DNA of 64,000 nucleotides from Staphylococcus pseudintermedius (GTDB lineage: Bacteria > Bacillota > Bacilli > Staphylococcales > Staphylococcaceae), in NCBI RefSeq assembly GCF_001792775.2, contig NZ_MLGE02000006.1:104763-168762 (forward strand). Direction: 5' to 3'. The number at the start of each line of letters is the position of its first letter. Positions within the stretch are counted from its first letter, which is position 1. Positions 55,283 to 64,000 of this stretch are shown here, piece by piece. The notes under the pieces are model-generated. The model was not told where the DNA came from and made no database searches. It saw only the letters and a list, made by a program, of their open reading frames with translations. The position numbers were made by a program, and so were the translations under genes.

Positions 55283-56828
55283 AGCACAAGTCGCAATGGT
55301 ATTGAATTTAGATAAATGTATCGGCTGTCATACTTGTAGTGTGACATGTAAAAGTACTTGGACCAATCGACCAGGCGCTGAATATATGTGGTTCAATAAC
55401 GTCGAAACGAAACCGGGTATTGGTTACCCAAAACGTTGGGAAGACCAAGAAACATATAAAGGCGGATGGGTCTTAAACAAAAAAGGGAAATTAGAGCTGA
55501 AATCAGGAACACGTTTAAACAAAATTGCATTAGGTAAGATCTTCTACAATCCGGATATGCCAGTCATTCAAGATTATTATGAGCCTTGGACATACAACTA
55601 CGAACATCTGACAAAAGCGAAACCAAGCCAACATACACCTGTAGCCAAAGCACATTCCGTGATGACAGGGCAACGTATGGATTTGGATTGGGGTCCAAAC
55701 TGGGAAGACGACTTAGCCGGCGGTCATATTACTGGCCCGCAAGACCCTAACATTCAAAAAATTGAAGAAGAAATCAAATTCAATTTTGACCAAACATTTA
55801 TGATGTATTTACCGCGTCTATGTGAACACTGTTTAAACCCAAGCTGTGTGGCATCATGTCCGTCTGGTGCAATGTACAAACGTGACGAAGATGGCATCGT
55901 TCTTGTAGACCAAGAAGCATGTCGTGGTTGGCGTTACTGTATGACAGGTTGTCCGTACAAAAAAGTATACTTCAACTGGAAAACGAATAAAGCGGAAAAA
56001 TGTACGTTCTGTTTCCCACGTGTTGAAGCAGGGATTCCGACAGTATGTTCAGAGACATGTACAGGCCGTATGCGTTATTTAGGTGTGTTGCTGTATGATG
56101 CGGACCGTGTGCAAGAAGCGGCATCAGCTGAAAACGAACAAGACTTGTATGAAAAGCAACTCGACTTGTTTTTAAATCCATTTGATGAAGCAGTCATTGA
56201 ACAAGCAGAAAAAGACGGCATTTCTCAAGAATGGATTGAAGCGGCACAAAATTCACCAATTTATAAATTAGCAATTGAGTATAAATTGGCATTCCCATTG
56301 CATCCAGAATATCGTACGATGCCAATGGTATGGTACTGTCCACCATTAAGTCCGATTATGAACTACTTTGAAGGACAAAATGCAGGTAACAACCCAGATG
56401 CGATATTCCCAGCAATTGAAGAGATGCGTTTACCGATTCAATATTTAGCAGAACTCTTTACAGCTGGAGACACGGTAGCGGTGAAGGGCTCACTTCAGCG
56501 TATGGCGATGATGAGAAGTTACATGCGTGCACAAAATACAGGACGAGAATTTGATATGTCCCGTTTAGCGCGTGTAGGTTTAACGGAGCGACAAGCGAAG
56601 GATATGTATCGTTTACTTGCTATTGCTAAACATGAAGATCGTTTTGTCATTCCAACTTCGCATAAAGAGCAATATATGGATACGTACACAGCACAAGGCA
56701 GTCAAGGTTATGGGGGAGAACACTTTGGTGCGAACTGTGACGGTTGCGGTGTACCAGTCGGAACAGGTGGAAAAACGGGTCAAGAAATGTATAACGAGCG
56801 TTTCTATGGAGGGATTTTCCGTGATTAA
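55272..56828 (+). CDS. narH: Respiratory nitrate reductase, beta subunit
   Basis: Electron-transfer subunit with four iron-sulfur clusters, 518 residues. Cysteine groups are CIGCHTCSVTC near the N-terminus, CEHCLNPSCVASC, CRGWRYCMTGC and CTFCFP...CSETC. The Trp in CRGW marks the [3Fe-4S] site, as in NarH proteins. The start is TTG 55272, overlapping narG and preceded by AGAGGTG. A GTG start of narJ overlaps its end. Confidence 0.96.
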   Translation: MKIKAQVAMVLNLDKCIGCHTCSVTCKSTWTNRPGAEYMWFNNVETKPGIGYPKRWEDQETYKGGWVLNKKGKLELKSGTRLNKIALGKIFYNPDMPVIQDYYEPWTYNYEHLTKAKPSQHTPVAKAHSVMTGQRMDLDWGPNWEDDLAGGHITGPQDPNIQKIEEEIKFNFDQTFMMYLPRLCEHCLNPSCVASCPSGAMYKRDEDGIVLVDQEACRGWRYCMTGCPYKKVYFNWKTNKAEKCTFCFPRVEAGIPTVCSETCTGRMRYLGVLLYDADRVQEAASAENEQDLYEKQLDLFLNPFDEAVIEQAEKDGISQEWIEAAQNSPIYKLAIEYKLAFPLHPEYRTMPMVWYCPPLSPIMNYFEGQNAGNNPDAIFPAIEEMRLPIQYLAELFTAGDTVAVKGSLQRMAMMRSYMRAQNTGREFDMSRLARVGLTERQAKDMYRLLAIAKHEDRFVIPTSHKEQYMDTYTAQGSQGYGGEHFGANCDGCGVPVGTGGKTGQEMYNERFYGGIFRD

Positions 56829-57396
56829 TCTACACATGTTGGATACGTATAAAGATACATTCGGTTATATGAGTCAGCAGTTGAGCTTTCCTGAAAAATT
56901 GACCTTCCACCCTAAAACATTTGAAGAAGTGTTTGATGAGACACATCCAGCTTACCCGCATGTCGTGGCGTATCGAGAAGCAATGTATGAAAAGAGTTTG
57001 TCGGAAATACAAGCTTTTTACACAGACACGTTTGATTTTAATAAAAAAGCCACTTTGTATATGACATACAATCAACTGGATACACAAAAAGAACGCGGTC
57101 AAATGTTGGCGAAGTTAAAAGTTCTTTATGAAATGTTTGGGCTTGAAATGCCAGCTTCAGAGTTGTCGGATTACTTGCCGCTCATGTTGGAATTCTTATA
57201 TGCGGCACGCTTTGATGGTGATACACGTGCGCAAGAAAATGTACAACTCGTGATCATGATTATTGAAGATGGGACGTACGCGATGATGAAACATTTGGAA
57301 AGTGAGCACAATCCATATGCACATTTAATTCGTGGTCTTCGTGAAACGTTCAAGCATTGTATCGTTCAAGATAAAGAGGTGACACATCATGTTTAA
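56821..57396 (+). CDS. narJ: Nitrate reductase molybdenum cofactor assembly chaperone
   Basis: A dedicated TorD/NarJ-family chaperone that holds NarG until the cofactor is inserted, 191 residues. It is largely helical with the NarJ region EMFGLEMPASELSDYLPLML near residue 110. GTG 56821 is the likely start, 8 nt after GGAGGG; internal ATGs would remove the N-terminal helix. It overlaps narH by 8 bp and narI by 8 bp, so translation of the block is coupled. Confidence 0.92.
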   Translation: MINLHMLDTYKDTFGYMSQQLSFPEKLTFHPKTFEEVFDETHPAYPHVVAYREAMYEKSLSEIQAFYTDTFDFNKKATLYMTYNQLDTQKERGQMLAKLKVLYEMFGLEMPASELSDYLPLMLEFLYAARFDGDTRAQENVQLVIMIIEDGTYAMMKHLESEHNPYAHLIRGLRETFKHCIVQDKEVTHHV

Positions 57397-58066
57397 TCAA
57401 TTTTTATGGGTGATTTTTCCGTACCTCTGTCTTGCAGTTTTTGTTATTGGGCACATCGCACGTTATCGTTATGACCAATTTTCATGGACTGCAAAATCGA
57501 GTGAATTTATTGAGAAGAAGCAATTAAAGTGGGGCAGTTTGTTGTTTCATCTTGGCGTTATTCCTGTGTTTTTCGGACATGTCGTTGGGTTACTTATCCC
57601 TGCACATTGGTTGGAAGCAGTTGGTGTGAATAACCATATCTATCATATCGGTGCAGTGTATATTGGAAGCATTTTTGGTATAATAACGTTAATTGGTATG
57701 TTTTTGTTAACAGCGCGTCGTATTACGAAACAAAATGTTCGTCGTTTAAGTTCGGCGTCAGATATTTTCGTTAACTTTTTATTATTACTTATCGTATTTG
57801 TCGGCTGTTATGCGACTTTAGTGACGAATGCGACAACGCCAGAGTTTGATTACCGTCAAACAATTTCGATTTGGTTTAGAGCATTGTTTACGCTCAGTCC
57901 AGATGCTAATTTGATGACAGAGGTGCCGCTTGCATTCCAATTGCACGTTCTTTTAGGCTTTACGATTATGGCTTGCTGGCCCTTTACGCGTCTCGTTCAC
58001 GTGTGGAGTGTGCCGGTGACTTATGCAAGTCGTAGTTATATTATTTATCGCAAACATAAAATTTAA
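57389..58066 (+). CDS. narI: Respiratory nitrate reductase, gamma subunit (cytochrome b)
   Basis: Membrane anchor of 225 residues with five hydrophobic segments that takes electrons from menaquinol and passes them to NarH. Likely haem ligands are the histidines in FHLGVIPVFFGHVVG (segment 2) and in LHVLLG and RLVHVWS (last segment). RBS AAGAGGTG precedes the ATG. The nreABC genes follow 15 bp later, apparently on the same transcript. Confidence 0.95.
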   Translation: MFNQFLWVIFPYLCLAVFVIGHIARYRYDQFSWTAKSSEFIEKKQLKWGSLLFHLGVIPVFFGHVVGLLIPAHWLEAVGVNNHIYHIGAVYIGSIFGIITLIGMFLLTARRITKQNVRRLSSASDIFVNFLLLLIVFVGCYATLVTNATTPEFDYRQTISIWFRALFTLSPDANLMTEVPLAFQLHVLLGFTIMACWPFTRLVHVWSVPVTYASRSYIIYRKHKI

Positions 58067-58081
58067 TGGAAGGTGATGACC

Positions 58082-58543
58082 GTGAACCAGATTGATTTTT
58101 CGCAACATGATTATCAAGATGAAATAGATAGATTACGTCATGAATACCAGTTTGACTTTGCCGGTATTGCTTTGCCATCAGAAGATCATGTGGGGATGAA
58201 AATCAAATGGCGTTACGTGTCAGGCAACTTGAATGAACGATATCGTCGCATTGTGTTACGTAATGGACATGGTATTGCAGGGAATGTGATGAAAACAGGC
58301 AAGCCGATGATCATTCCGGATACAACAGATGATGCAATTCAAAATACATTGTTTGATTATCCTATATTGATGAGTGAGCAATTGACGGCTTTGATTGCGA
58401 TTCCACTGTGGCACAACCATCGTGTGAAAGGTGTCCTTTTGCTCGGACAGCGTAATCAAAAGCCATTGCCACATCTAGCGAAAGACATTTCCTCCATTAA
58501 GAGTGTTGGTAGTTTGACAAGTGAAGATAAGGTGATGCAATAA
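58082..58543 (+). CDS. nreA: Nitrate receptor NreA (GAF-domain)
   Basis: GAF-domain protein of 153 residues that binds nitrate and restrains the NreB kinase when nitrate is absent. It contains RNGHGIAGNVMKTGKPMIIPD, followed by LIAIPLW and GVLLLGQR strands typical of GAF folds. The start is likely GTG 58082, behind AAGGTGAT; ATG 58076 is closer to that site. It forms the NreABC system with the next two genes, and TAATG links it to nreB. Confidence 0.93.
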   Translation: MNQIDFSQHDYQDEIDRLRHEYQFDFAGIALPSEDHVGMKIKWRYVSGNLNERYRRIVLRNGHGIAGNVMKTGKPMIIPDTTDDAIQNTLFDYPILMSEQLTALIAIPLWHNHRVKGVLLLGQRNQKPLPHLAKDISSIKSVGSLTSEDKVMQ

Positions 58544-59577
58544 TGCCACAACAACAGACCGAATTATTAAATTTTTTACAAGCATACTATCATCAAACAT
58601 CAGAAATGATTATTTTTATCGATGCACAAGGTCAAGTCATTGATATGAATGAAGCGGCAAAACGCGTCATTTCATCGGATAATGATATGAGTGGGATTTC
58701 GACGACGATATGTGGCAGATGTGAAGGGTATACGAACGAACACGCCTTACGCACATGTCAAAATTGTTTTTTGCAGTCTTCTGAAATTGGTGATACGACA
58801 TTTCAAGTCTTTATGAAAACGACCAATAATAAAATTGAGCCATTTACAGCGACCTATCAAACGATCGATGAAGAACGACAAATTAAAGCCTTTACCCTTC
58901 AAAATGTCACAGCACAACTGCAGCGACAAGAAAAGCTATATCAACGTAATATGATCCAAAAAACGATTGCAGCACAAGAGAACGAACGTAAACGGATTTC
59001 GCGTGAATTGCATGATGGGGTCGTTCAAGAACTGATCAACATCAATGTGGAAATGCGCTTATTAAAATATCAAAACGATATGGATGTCCTCCTATCTAAT
59101 GCCAAAAATATTGAAGGCTTGATGACAAAATTGATTGATGACCTGCGCAATTTATCATCAGAATTACGTCCGTCTACATTAGATGATTTAGGACTAGATG
59201 CCGCATTTAAAACATATTTTAAACAGATAGAAAATAACTACGGCCTAGCGATCAATTATCATTTTGATATTGACTCGGAGCGCTTTGATGCGGAAATTGA
59301 AACTGTCGTCTATCGTATCGTGCAAGAAGCGGTTTTCAATGCGATGAAGTATGCGGATATTGATGATGTTGATGTCATTATTCGCAAAGATGATCACTAC
59401 CTTTATGCGGAAGTTTCAGATCAAGGGAGAGGATTTGAACCGAGTGATTCGCCTAAAGGAACCGGTTTAGGGCTTTATGGCATGTATGAACGTGCAGAAC
59501 TGGTGAATGGAAAACTCAATATTGAAACGCAAAAAGGAAAGGGTACGATTGTGTCACTCGAAGTACCAATCAGCTAA
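58543..59577 (+). CDS. nreB: Oxygen-sensing histidine kinase NreB
   Basis: Cytoplasmic sensor kinase of 344 residues. The N-terminal PAS domain carries four cysteines (C57, C60, C72, C75 in CGRC and CQNC) that hold an oxygen-labile [4Fe-4S] cluster. The HisKA_3 motif ERKRISRELHDG places the phosphorylated histidine at 158. The HATPase region has VQEAVFNAMKYA, DQGRGF and GTGLGLYGM. Without oxygen the intact cluster raises autophosphorylation, which is passed to NreC. Confidence 0.95.
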   Translation: MPQQQTELLNFLQAYYHQTSEMIIFIDAQGQVIDMNEAAKRVISSDNDMSGISTTICGRCEGYTNEHALRTCQNCFLQSSEIGDTTFQVFMKTTNNKIEPFTATYQTIDEERQIKAFTLQNVTAQLQRQEKLYQRNMIQKTIAAQENERKRISRELHDGVVQELININVEMRLLKYQNDMDVLLSNAKNIEGLMTKLIDDLRNLSSELRPSTLDDLGLDAAFKTYFKQIENNYGLAINYHFDIDSERFDAEIETVVYRIVQEAVFNAMKYADIDDVDVIIRKDDHYLYAEVSDQGRGFEPSDSPKGTGLGLYGMYERAELVNGKLNIETQKGKGTIVSLEVPIS

Positions 59578-59595
59578 AAGTGAGGGGAATGTAGC

Positions 59596-60246
59596 ATGAG
59601 AATCGTGATAGCAGATGATCACGCTGTTGTACGTACGGGTTTTTCGATGATTTTAAACTTTCAAGAAGATATGGAAGTGGTGGGTACCGCTGCAGATGGT
59701 GTTGAAGCGTATCAAAAAGTGATGGAGCACGCACCGGATGTATTGATTATGGATTTAAGTATGCCACCAGGAGAATCGGGTTTAATTGCGACGAGTAAAA
59801 TTTTAGATAGTTTCCCAAATACAAAAATTCTCATACTCACGATGTATGATGATGAAGAATATTTATTTCACGTATTAAGAAGTGGCGCGAGTGGCTATAT
59901 TTTGAAAAATGCGCCGGATGAACAATTATTGTTAGCGATTCGTACTGTTTACCAAGGCGAGACGTATATTGATCCGAAAATGACGACTTCTTTAGTGAAA
60001 GAGTTTGTGCATTCATCAAATGACGGTGAGTATTCGAATGATCCGTTTAAAGTATTGTCGAAGCGGGAATTGGAGATTTTACCATTGATTGCGAAAGGTT
60101 ATGGGAATAAGGATATTGCTGAGAAATTGTTTGTGTCGGTGAAGACGGTTGAGGCACATAAAACGCGTATTATGGATAAGTTGAATTTGAAGTCGAAGCC
60201 GGAGTTAGTGGAGTATGCGTTGAAGAAGAAGTTGTTGGATTTTTAG
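59596..60246 (+). CDS. nreC: Response regulator NreC (NarL/LuxR type)
   Basis: A 216-residue regulator with receiver domain (phosphoacceptor Asp53 in [12 protein letters not shown]) and C-terminal LuxR helix-turn-helix ([22 protein letters not shown], split by a short linker). It activates narG, nirR and narT in staphylococci. RBS GAGGGG lies ahead of the ATG. It is the end of the nar-nre block; the tandem repeat array with a terminator in each unit follows. Confidence 0.95.
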   Translation: MRIVIADDHAVVRTGFSMILNFQEDMEVVGTAADGVEAYQKVMEHAPDVLIMDLSMPPGESGLIATSKILDSFPNTKILILTMYDDEEYLFHVLRSGASGYILKNAPDEQLLLAIRTVYQGETYIDPKMTTSLVKEFVHSSNDGEYSNDPFKVLSKRELEILPLIAKGYGNKDIAEKLFVSVKTVEAHKTRIMDKLNLKSKPELVEYALKKKLLDF

Positions 60247-60298
60247 TGGTTTAACATGTTGCTCATTTTAAAATTGAGGGAACGTAGCGGGAGTTAAA

Positions 60299-61233
60299 AC
60301 ATTTTCTGTTATAGGTGTATGTTGCATGATTGCTACCTTGGGCTCGCGTTCCTAGGGGCTGCCCCTACAACTAATCAACGCTTTCATTTTACTGTTATAT
60401 TTGTAATGGAAGCGTTGATGGATTTTCCGGGCCAGCTGATCCCTCAGGAGTCTCGCCCAGGTGTGCAATTGATATTTATAAACATTTCGAGTTGAGGATG
60501 TTACACGATATTTTGTGTCATCCTCAACTTTTATTTTGAAAGATGTCATTTAAAAAAGCTAACAACATATTCTTACGCACATACTTCAAATAACTTATCA
60601 TTTTTATTGAGATGAGAAGATGACGTGAAAGGGCATGTGTTAAAAACATTTTCTGTTACAGGCGTATGTTGCATGATTGCTACCTTGGGCTCGCGTTCCT
60701 AGGGGCTGCCCCTACAACTAATCAACGCTTTCATTTTACTGTTATATTTGTAGTGGAAGCGTTGATGGATTTTCCGGGCCAGCTGATCCCTCGGGAGTCT
60801 CGCCCAGGTGTGCAATTGATATGTATAAACATTTCGAGTTGAGGATGTTACACGATATTTTGTGTCATCCTCAACTTTTATTTTGAAAGATGTCATTTAA
60901 AAAAGCTAACAACATATTCTTACGCACATACTTCAAATAACTTATCATTTTTATTGAGATGAGAAGATGACGTGAAAGGGCATGTGTTAAAAACATTTTC
61001 TGTTATAGGTGTATGTTGCATGATTGCTACCTTGGGCTCGCGTTCCTAGGGGCTGTCCCTACAACTAATCAACGCTTTCATTTTACTGTTATATTTGTAG
61101 TGGAAGCGTTGATGGATTTTCCGGGCCAGCTGATCCCTCAGGAGTCTCGCCCAGATGTGCAATTGATATTTATAAACATTTCGAGTTGAGGATGTTACAC
61201 GATATTTTGTGTCATCCTCAACTTTTATTTTGA
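60299..61233 (+). repeat. Tandem array of 347-bp units, 2.7 copies
   Basis: Units begin at 60299, 60646 and 60993, exactly 347 bp apart, with very few substitutions (for example GTTATAGGTG against GTTACAGGCG). The third unit stops after the terminator. Each unit contains one short copy of the modular repeat (first core 60328-60470). The identity implies recent amplification or homogenisation. The open frames inside are not preceded by ribosome binding sites. Confidence 0.95.
60491..60536 (+). terminator. Terminator of nar-nre block, repeated in each unit
   Basis: GTTGAGGATG / CATCCTCAAC stem with inner ACAC/GTGT and a following TTTTATTTT. Identical hairpins recur at 60838-60883 and 61185-61230, so three terminators act in series. 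Confidence 0.88.
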
Positions 61234-61390
61234 GCGGGTTGTTGATACACTTTTATCTACTGCTTCTCGCAACTTTTCTTTTTTAATGAGAGGGAGGTAG
61301 TGAGAATGTAGGGGGAGTGAACTAGACGCTTATTCTCAAATGAATTTTTATAGACTATCGAGCAAGGTATTGGGAATTCAGACATTTCCA

Positions 61391-61749
61391 TGCACTTGTT
61401 CTTTTTAATTGAAGTTGAAATTTTACTTGTAATTAGGATTGATATTTCTTGTAATAGATTAAGCTGTTATGCAAATGGGACGAGTTCAATTACGACAGGG
61501 TTAATAAATCGAATCTGTGAGAAGTTTGATGTCTTTTATTTAGACATTGTAGGTAAAGATAAATGATTTACGCCACTTGAAGCGTATCAATGGTCTTTCA
61601 AAATTAAAACTACAAAAGAACGTGGTGCACGGTTGTTAGCAGAACTATTTGATCTTCAAAATAAACAAGGTATTACGACCAACGATGATACAAATAATGG
61701 GATATTAATTAGCGATGATGGATCAGAACGCATCAATACAAAAATCTAA
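61391..61749 (+). pseudogene. Decayed gene of unknown function
   Basis: From ATG 61391 the frame encodes 58 residues ending IVGKDK at a TGA (61564). The same frame then runs for 61 more residues (FTPLEAYQWSFKIKTTKERG, then LLAELFDLQNKQG) to TAA 61749. The open frame across the stop suggests a once longer protein broken by a nonsense change. I do not recognise it; an immunity-like or mobile-element protein is one guess. No clear ribosome binding site is visible. Confidence 0.4.
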
Positions 61750-61998
61750 TTTGTTCAAAAGTTTAATATATTAGAGGAGTATATTGGTTATATAAATGGA
61801 ATAGAGCACATGTCAAATGTGTAAGCGGACACTATCACTTTCGATTGTTAGGGGATACGCTATGTAATAATAGGGTAACTCCTTATGTTATAAATTTCAC
61901 AATATCGTTAAACTAGAGGTGAAATCTAATCGCGCATCTTATTTGAACTGAAGCTAACGTTCAAGTTGATGCATCTAGTAAAGAAAGGTGAATGAGAA
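61750..61998. promoter_or_regulatory. narT upstream region with candidate NreC boxes
   Basis: TAGGGTAACTCCTTA (61871-61885) and a poorer TTAGGGGATACGCTA (61848-61862) resemble the boxes before nirR and narG. A TTGAAC/GTTCAA inverted repeat (61943-61964) lies in the leader. The exact -10 box is uncertain. Confidence 0.45.
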
Positions 61999-63177
61999 AT
62001 GAATCAATCGAAAGGTGGCGTACAACTTGCGCTCCAAACACTCAGCCTTGTTGCAGGGTTTATGGCGTGGAGTATCATTGCACCATTAATTCCATTTATT
62101 TCACAAGATATTAAAATTTCAAGCGGTCAACTCTCTATTATTTTGGCCATTCCCGTTATTCTAGGATCTGTTCTGCGTGTACCATTTGGTTATTTAACAA
62201 ATATTGTAGGCGCGAAATGGGTGTTTTTTACGAGCTTTATTGTGTTGCTCGTACCGATATTTTTACTCAGTCAAGCTGGCTCTCCTGGCGCGTTAATGTT
62301 TGCAGGATTCTTCCTTGGGGTCGGGGGCGCGATTTTCTCAGTAGGTGTTACATCACTTCCGAAATATTTTTCTAAAGATAAAGTCGGTCTCGCAAACGGT
62401 ATTTATGGTATGGGGAACTTGGGGACAGCGGTATCTTCATTTTTAGCGCCACCGATTGCAGGTGTCATCGGATGGCAAAACACTGTACGTAGTTATTTAA
62501 TTGTCATGGCAGTCTTTGCAATCATCATGTTCTTTTTAGGAGACAATAAAGAACCTAAAGTGAAAGTACCACTTGTAGAACAAACGCGTATTTTAATGAA
62601 AAACTATAAACTGTATTATTTAAGCTTATGGTATTTTATTACGTTCGGCTCATTTGTCGCATTTGGCCTATTTTTACCAAACTTCCTCGTACAAAATTTC
62701 GGTATTGATAAAGTTGATGCAGGAATTCGTACAGGTGTGTTTATCGCGTTAGCGACGTGTTTGAGACCTCTTGGCGGTATTTTAGGGGATAAATTTAACG
62801 CGGTGACGATGTTGAAAATCTTCTTCTCTATTATGATTGCGGGTGCTTTTATCTTAGGTGTTTCGAGTCAAATTTCATTGTTTACAATCGGCTGTTTAAC
62901 AGTGAGTGTTTGTGCCGGTATTGGTAACGGACTTGTGTTTAAATTAGTGCCACATTATTTCACAAAAGAAGCGGGTGTCGCAAACGGTATTGTTTCTATG
63001 ATGGGGGGGCTTGGCGGATTCTTCCCACCGCTTGTCATTTCAGCTGTGACATCTATCACAGGTACGAGTCATTTCGCATTCATCTTGTTATGTGTATTCG
63101 GATTAATTGCACTTGTAACGATGTTTAACTTATCTAAACGTGAAAAAGCAGCCGCAAATAAAGCGACTGTGTCATAA
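61999..63177 (+). CDS. narT: Nitrate transporter NarT (NarK-type MFS)
   Basis: MFS nitrate importer of 392 residues with about 12 helices. The nitrate signature regions [15 protein letters not shown] (segment 4-5) and [14 protein letters not shown] (segment 10) are present. Arg in the phrase GSVLRVPFG and in [11 protein letters not shown] are probable substrate-binding residues by analogy to NarK. AGAAAGGTGA precedes the ATG. It completes the nitrate pathway: uptake here, reduction by NarGHI, nitrite to ammonium by NirBD. A terminator follows. Confidence 0.95.
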   Translation: MNQSKGGVQLALQTLSLVAGFMAWSIIAPLIPFISQDIKISSGQLSIILAIPVILGSVLRVPFGYLTNIVGAKWVFFTSFIVLLVPIFLLSQAGSPGALMFAGFFLGVGGAIFSVGVTSLPKYFSKDKVGLANGIYGMGNLGTAVSSFLAPPIAGVIGWQNTVRSYLIVMAVFAIIMFFLGDNKEPKVKVPLVEQTRILMKNYKLYYLSLWYFITFGSFVAFGLFLPNFLVQNFGIDKVDAGIRTGVFIALATCLRPLGGILGDKFNAVTMLKIFFSIMIAGAFILGVSSQISLFTIGCLTVSVCAGIGNGLVFKLVPHYFTKEAGVANGIVSMMGGLGGFFPPLVISAVTSITGTSHFAFILLCVFGLIALVTMFNLSKREKAAANKATVS

Positions 63178-63216
63178 TACTGACAAGTGATTCAAAGTAG
63201 AACATTGTTATGAATA

Positions 63217-63257
63217 AAAAGAGGACCGAGAGACGTCATGTTTCTCAGTCCTCTTTT
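63217..63257 (+). terminator. narT terminator, target of intron insertion
   Basis: A 15-position stem AAAAGAGGACCGAGA / TCTCAGTCCTCTTTT with one mismatch. The group II intron begins 3 bp after its T tract. Confidence 0.92.
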
Positions 63258-63259
63258 CA

Positions 63260-64000
63260 GTGCGCCCGGCATGGGTAACATCTTGACGGTGAAAGTCCGT
63301 TACAGGCTTGGTAGTAGGAACTGTTAGCGAAAGACAAGGGTGTCCATTGCGAAGTGGAATCTGAAGGAAGTCGGACGCAAACACTCGCACTGACGAACAG
63401 AAATATCATACTAAGGCTATGTAGAATGGATGAATCTGCTGAACAAGATGAAGTCCGATACTACCCGAGTTCTATATAGTAAATGATGCGGTGACATGAG
63501 TGGAAAGAGGTTACACCTTACCCGGGGAGGTCTCATCAGCGGTATATTTATACCGTAGTAACAACGAATGATGAGAAGTCAGCAGAAGTCATAGTAGGGA
63601 AAATGTACCGAAGGACTGAACAATATTCAATACAAAGTAAAGATTGGAGGTTATAGATTTACGACGTGCAGAATACGGTCTTAACCGGCAACTTATGGAA
63701 GGATAAGTAGTGGAACGAAAAAGAATACATAAGTGTGTACAGTAAATCTTAGGTGAAATGAAAGAAATGTATCGTAAGTCTCCATCATTGATGGAGCTTG
63801 TTGTAAGACCTGACAACATAGAAAAAGCTATCAAGAAGGTTAAGAAAAACAAAGGTGCTCCTGGAATTGACGGCATGAAAGTCAGCGAACTCCATGCTCA
63901 CTTTGCGCAGTACTTTTCGCAGATAACGAAAAAACTGCTTGATGGTTCATACAAACCTCAAGCAGTCCGAAAAGTTCAAATTCCCAAACCAAATGGGAAA
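63260..64000 (+). mobile_element. Group IIC intron (5' part, runs off window)
   Basis: The 5' end reads GTGCGCCCGGCATGGGT, close to the GUGYG start of bacterial group II introns. Domain I blocks follow (GGTGAAAGTCC, AAGGGTGTCC, GGAATCTGAAGGAAG, TTACCCGGGGAGGTCT), very like class C introns such as the Oceanobacillus intron. Class C introns insert downstream of terminator hairpins, and this one starts right after the narT terminator. The reverse transcriptase gene begins at about 63758. The 3' end with domains V and VI is outside. Confidence 0.9.
63758..64000 (+). CDS. ltrA: Group II intron reverse transcriptase/maturase, 5' part
   Basis: 81 codons are visible and the frame is open at the window edge. 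It contains KNKGAPGIDGMKV, the conserved start of RT domains 0-1, and ends KVQIPKPNGK of RT block 1. ATG 63758 or ATG 63767 may be the start; AGGTGA at 63751 suits the second better. The protein helps splicing and copies the intron into new sites. Confidence 0.9.
   Translation, partial: MKEMYRKSPSLMELVVRPDNIEKAIKKVKKNKGAPGIDGMKVSELHAHFAQYFSQITKKLLDGSYKPQAVRKVQIPKPNGK

Noticed and set aside
60352..60896. Two nearly identical 65-codon minus-strand frames
   Set aside because: They are copies of the same non-coding tandem repeat; other members of the repeat family do not keep the frame open.

Overview
The window looks like a chromosomal segment of a coagulase-variable Staphylococcus, probably of the intermedius/hyicus-like lineages. 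Base composition is low-GC with AGGAGG-type ribosome binding sites. The gene set is staphylococcal: sortase A, ScdA, the AdsA cell-wall nucleotidase, the nir-nar-nreABC-narT nitrate block, and pflBA. The species call is inference; the genus call is well supported.

Layout. 1-8.9 kb holds two MFS permeases (the first cut by the window edge), srtA, a glycerate kinase with a small LURP/tubby-like protein, scdA, a branched-chain amino acid dehydrogenase and a stand-alone EIIC-type membrane protein. 9.1-12.2 kb is pflB-pflA behind a probable Rex box and a CcpA site. 12.8-13.5 kb is an NAD(P)-binding protein. 13.8-25.4 kb is a complete five-gene oligopeptide ABC operon (A-D-F-B-C) present twice in tandem; about 260 bp of the two oppF copies is almost identical inside otherwise diverged genes. 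26-29 kb is the anaerobic L-serine dehydratase operon (sdaAB-sdaAA) with a PfoR-like membrane protein. 29.5-33.1 kb has a 59-aa DNA-binding-like protein, a metallophosphoesterase and an aldehyde dehydrogenase.

33.74-37.33 kb is a whole pT181-family rolling-circle plasmid integrated in the chromosome. It is opened inside its own rep gene, so the N-terminal 77 codons lie at the left end and the remaining 235 at the right end. It carries an intact-looking double-strand origin, a palA-type single-strand origin, an oriT-like sequence and a three-gene operon: an 89-aa cysteine-free peptide, a membrane protein with a tubby-like region, and a 76-aa membrane protein. I cannot assign this operon to a known system, and it is the best candidate for something undescribed.

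37.4-46.9 kb carries another EIIC-like protein, a DASS anion symporter, a formate/nitrite-family channel, a GNAT protein and the nitrite reductase/siroheme operon (ferrochelatase, precorrin-2 dehydrogenase, nirB, nirD, uroporphyrinogen-III methyltransferase). 47.8-50.1 kb is adsA, a substrate for the sortase encoded 45 kb away. 50.3-51.2 kb has remnants of an ABC transporter. 51.6-63.2 kb is narGHJI, nreABC, a 347-bp tandem repeat array, a decayed gene and narT. A group IIC intron sits immediately behind the narT terminator and runs off the right edge with the start of its reverse transcriptase.

The common theme is fermentative and nitrate-respiring anaerobic growth: formate production, nitrate uptake and reduction, nitrite detoxification with siroheme supply, and NO/iron-sulfur repair. 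Sequence motifs suggest joint control by Rex (redox), NreBC (oxygen/nitrate) and CcpA (carbon). A second theme is a family of modular, hairpin-forming intergenic repeats, nine copies in 64 kb.
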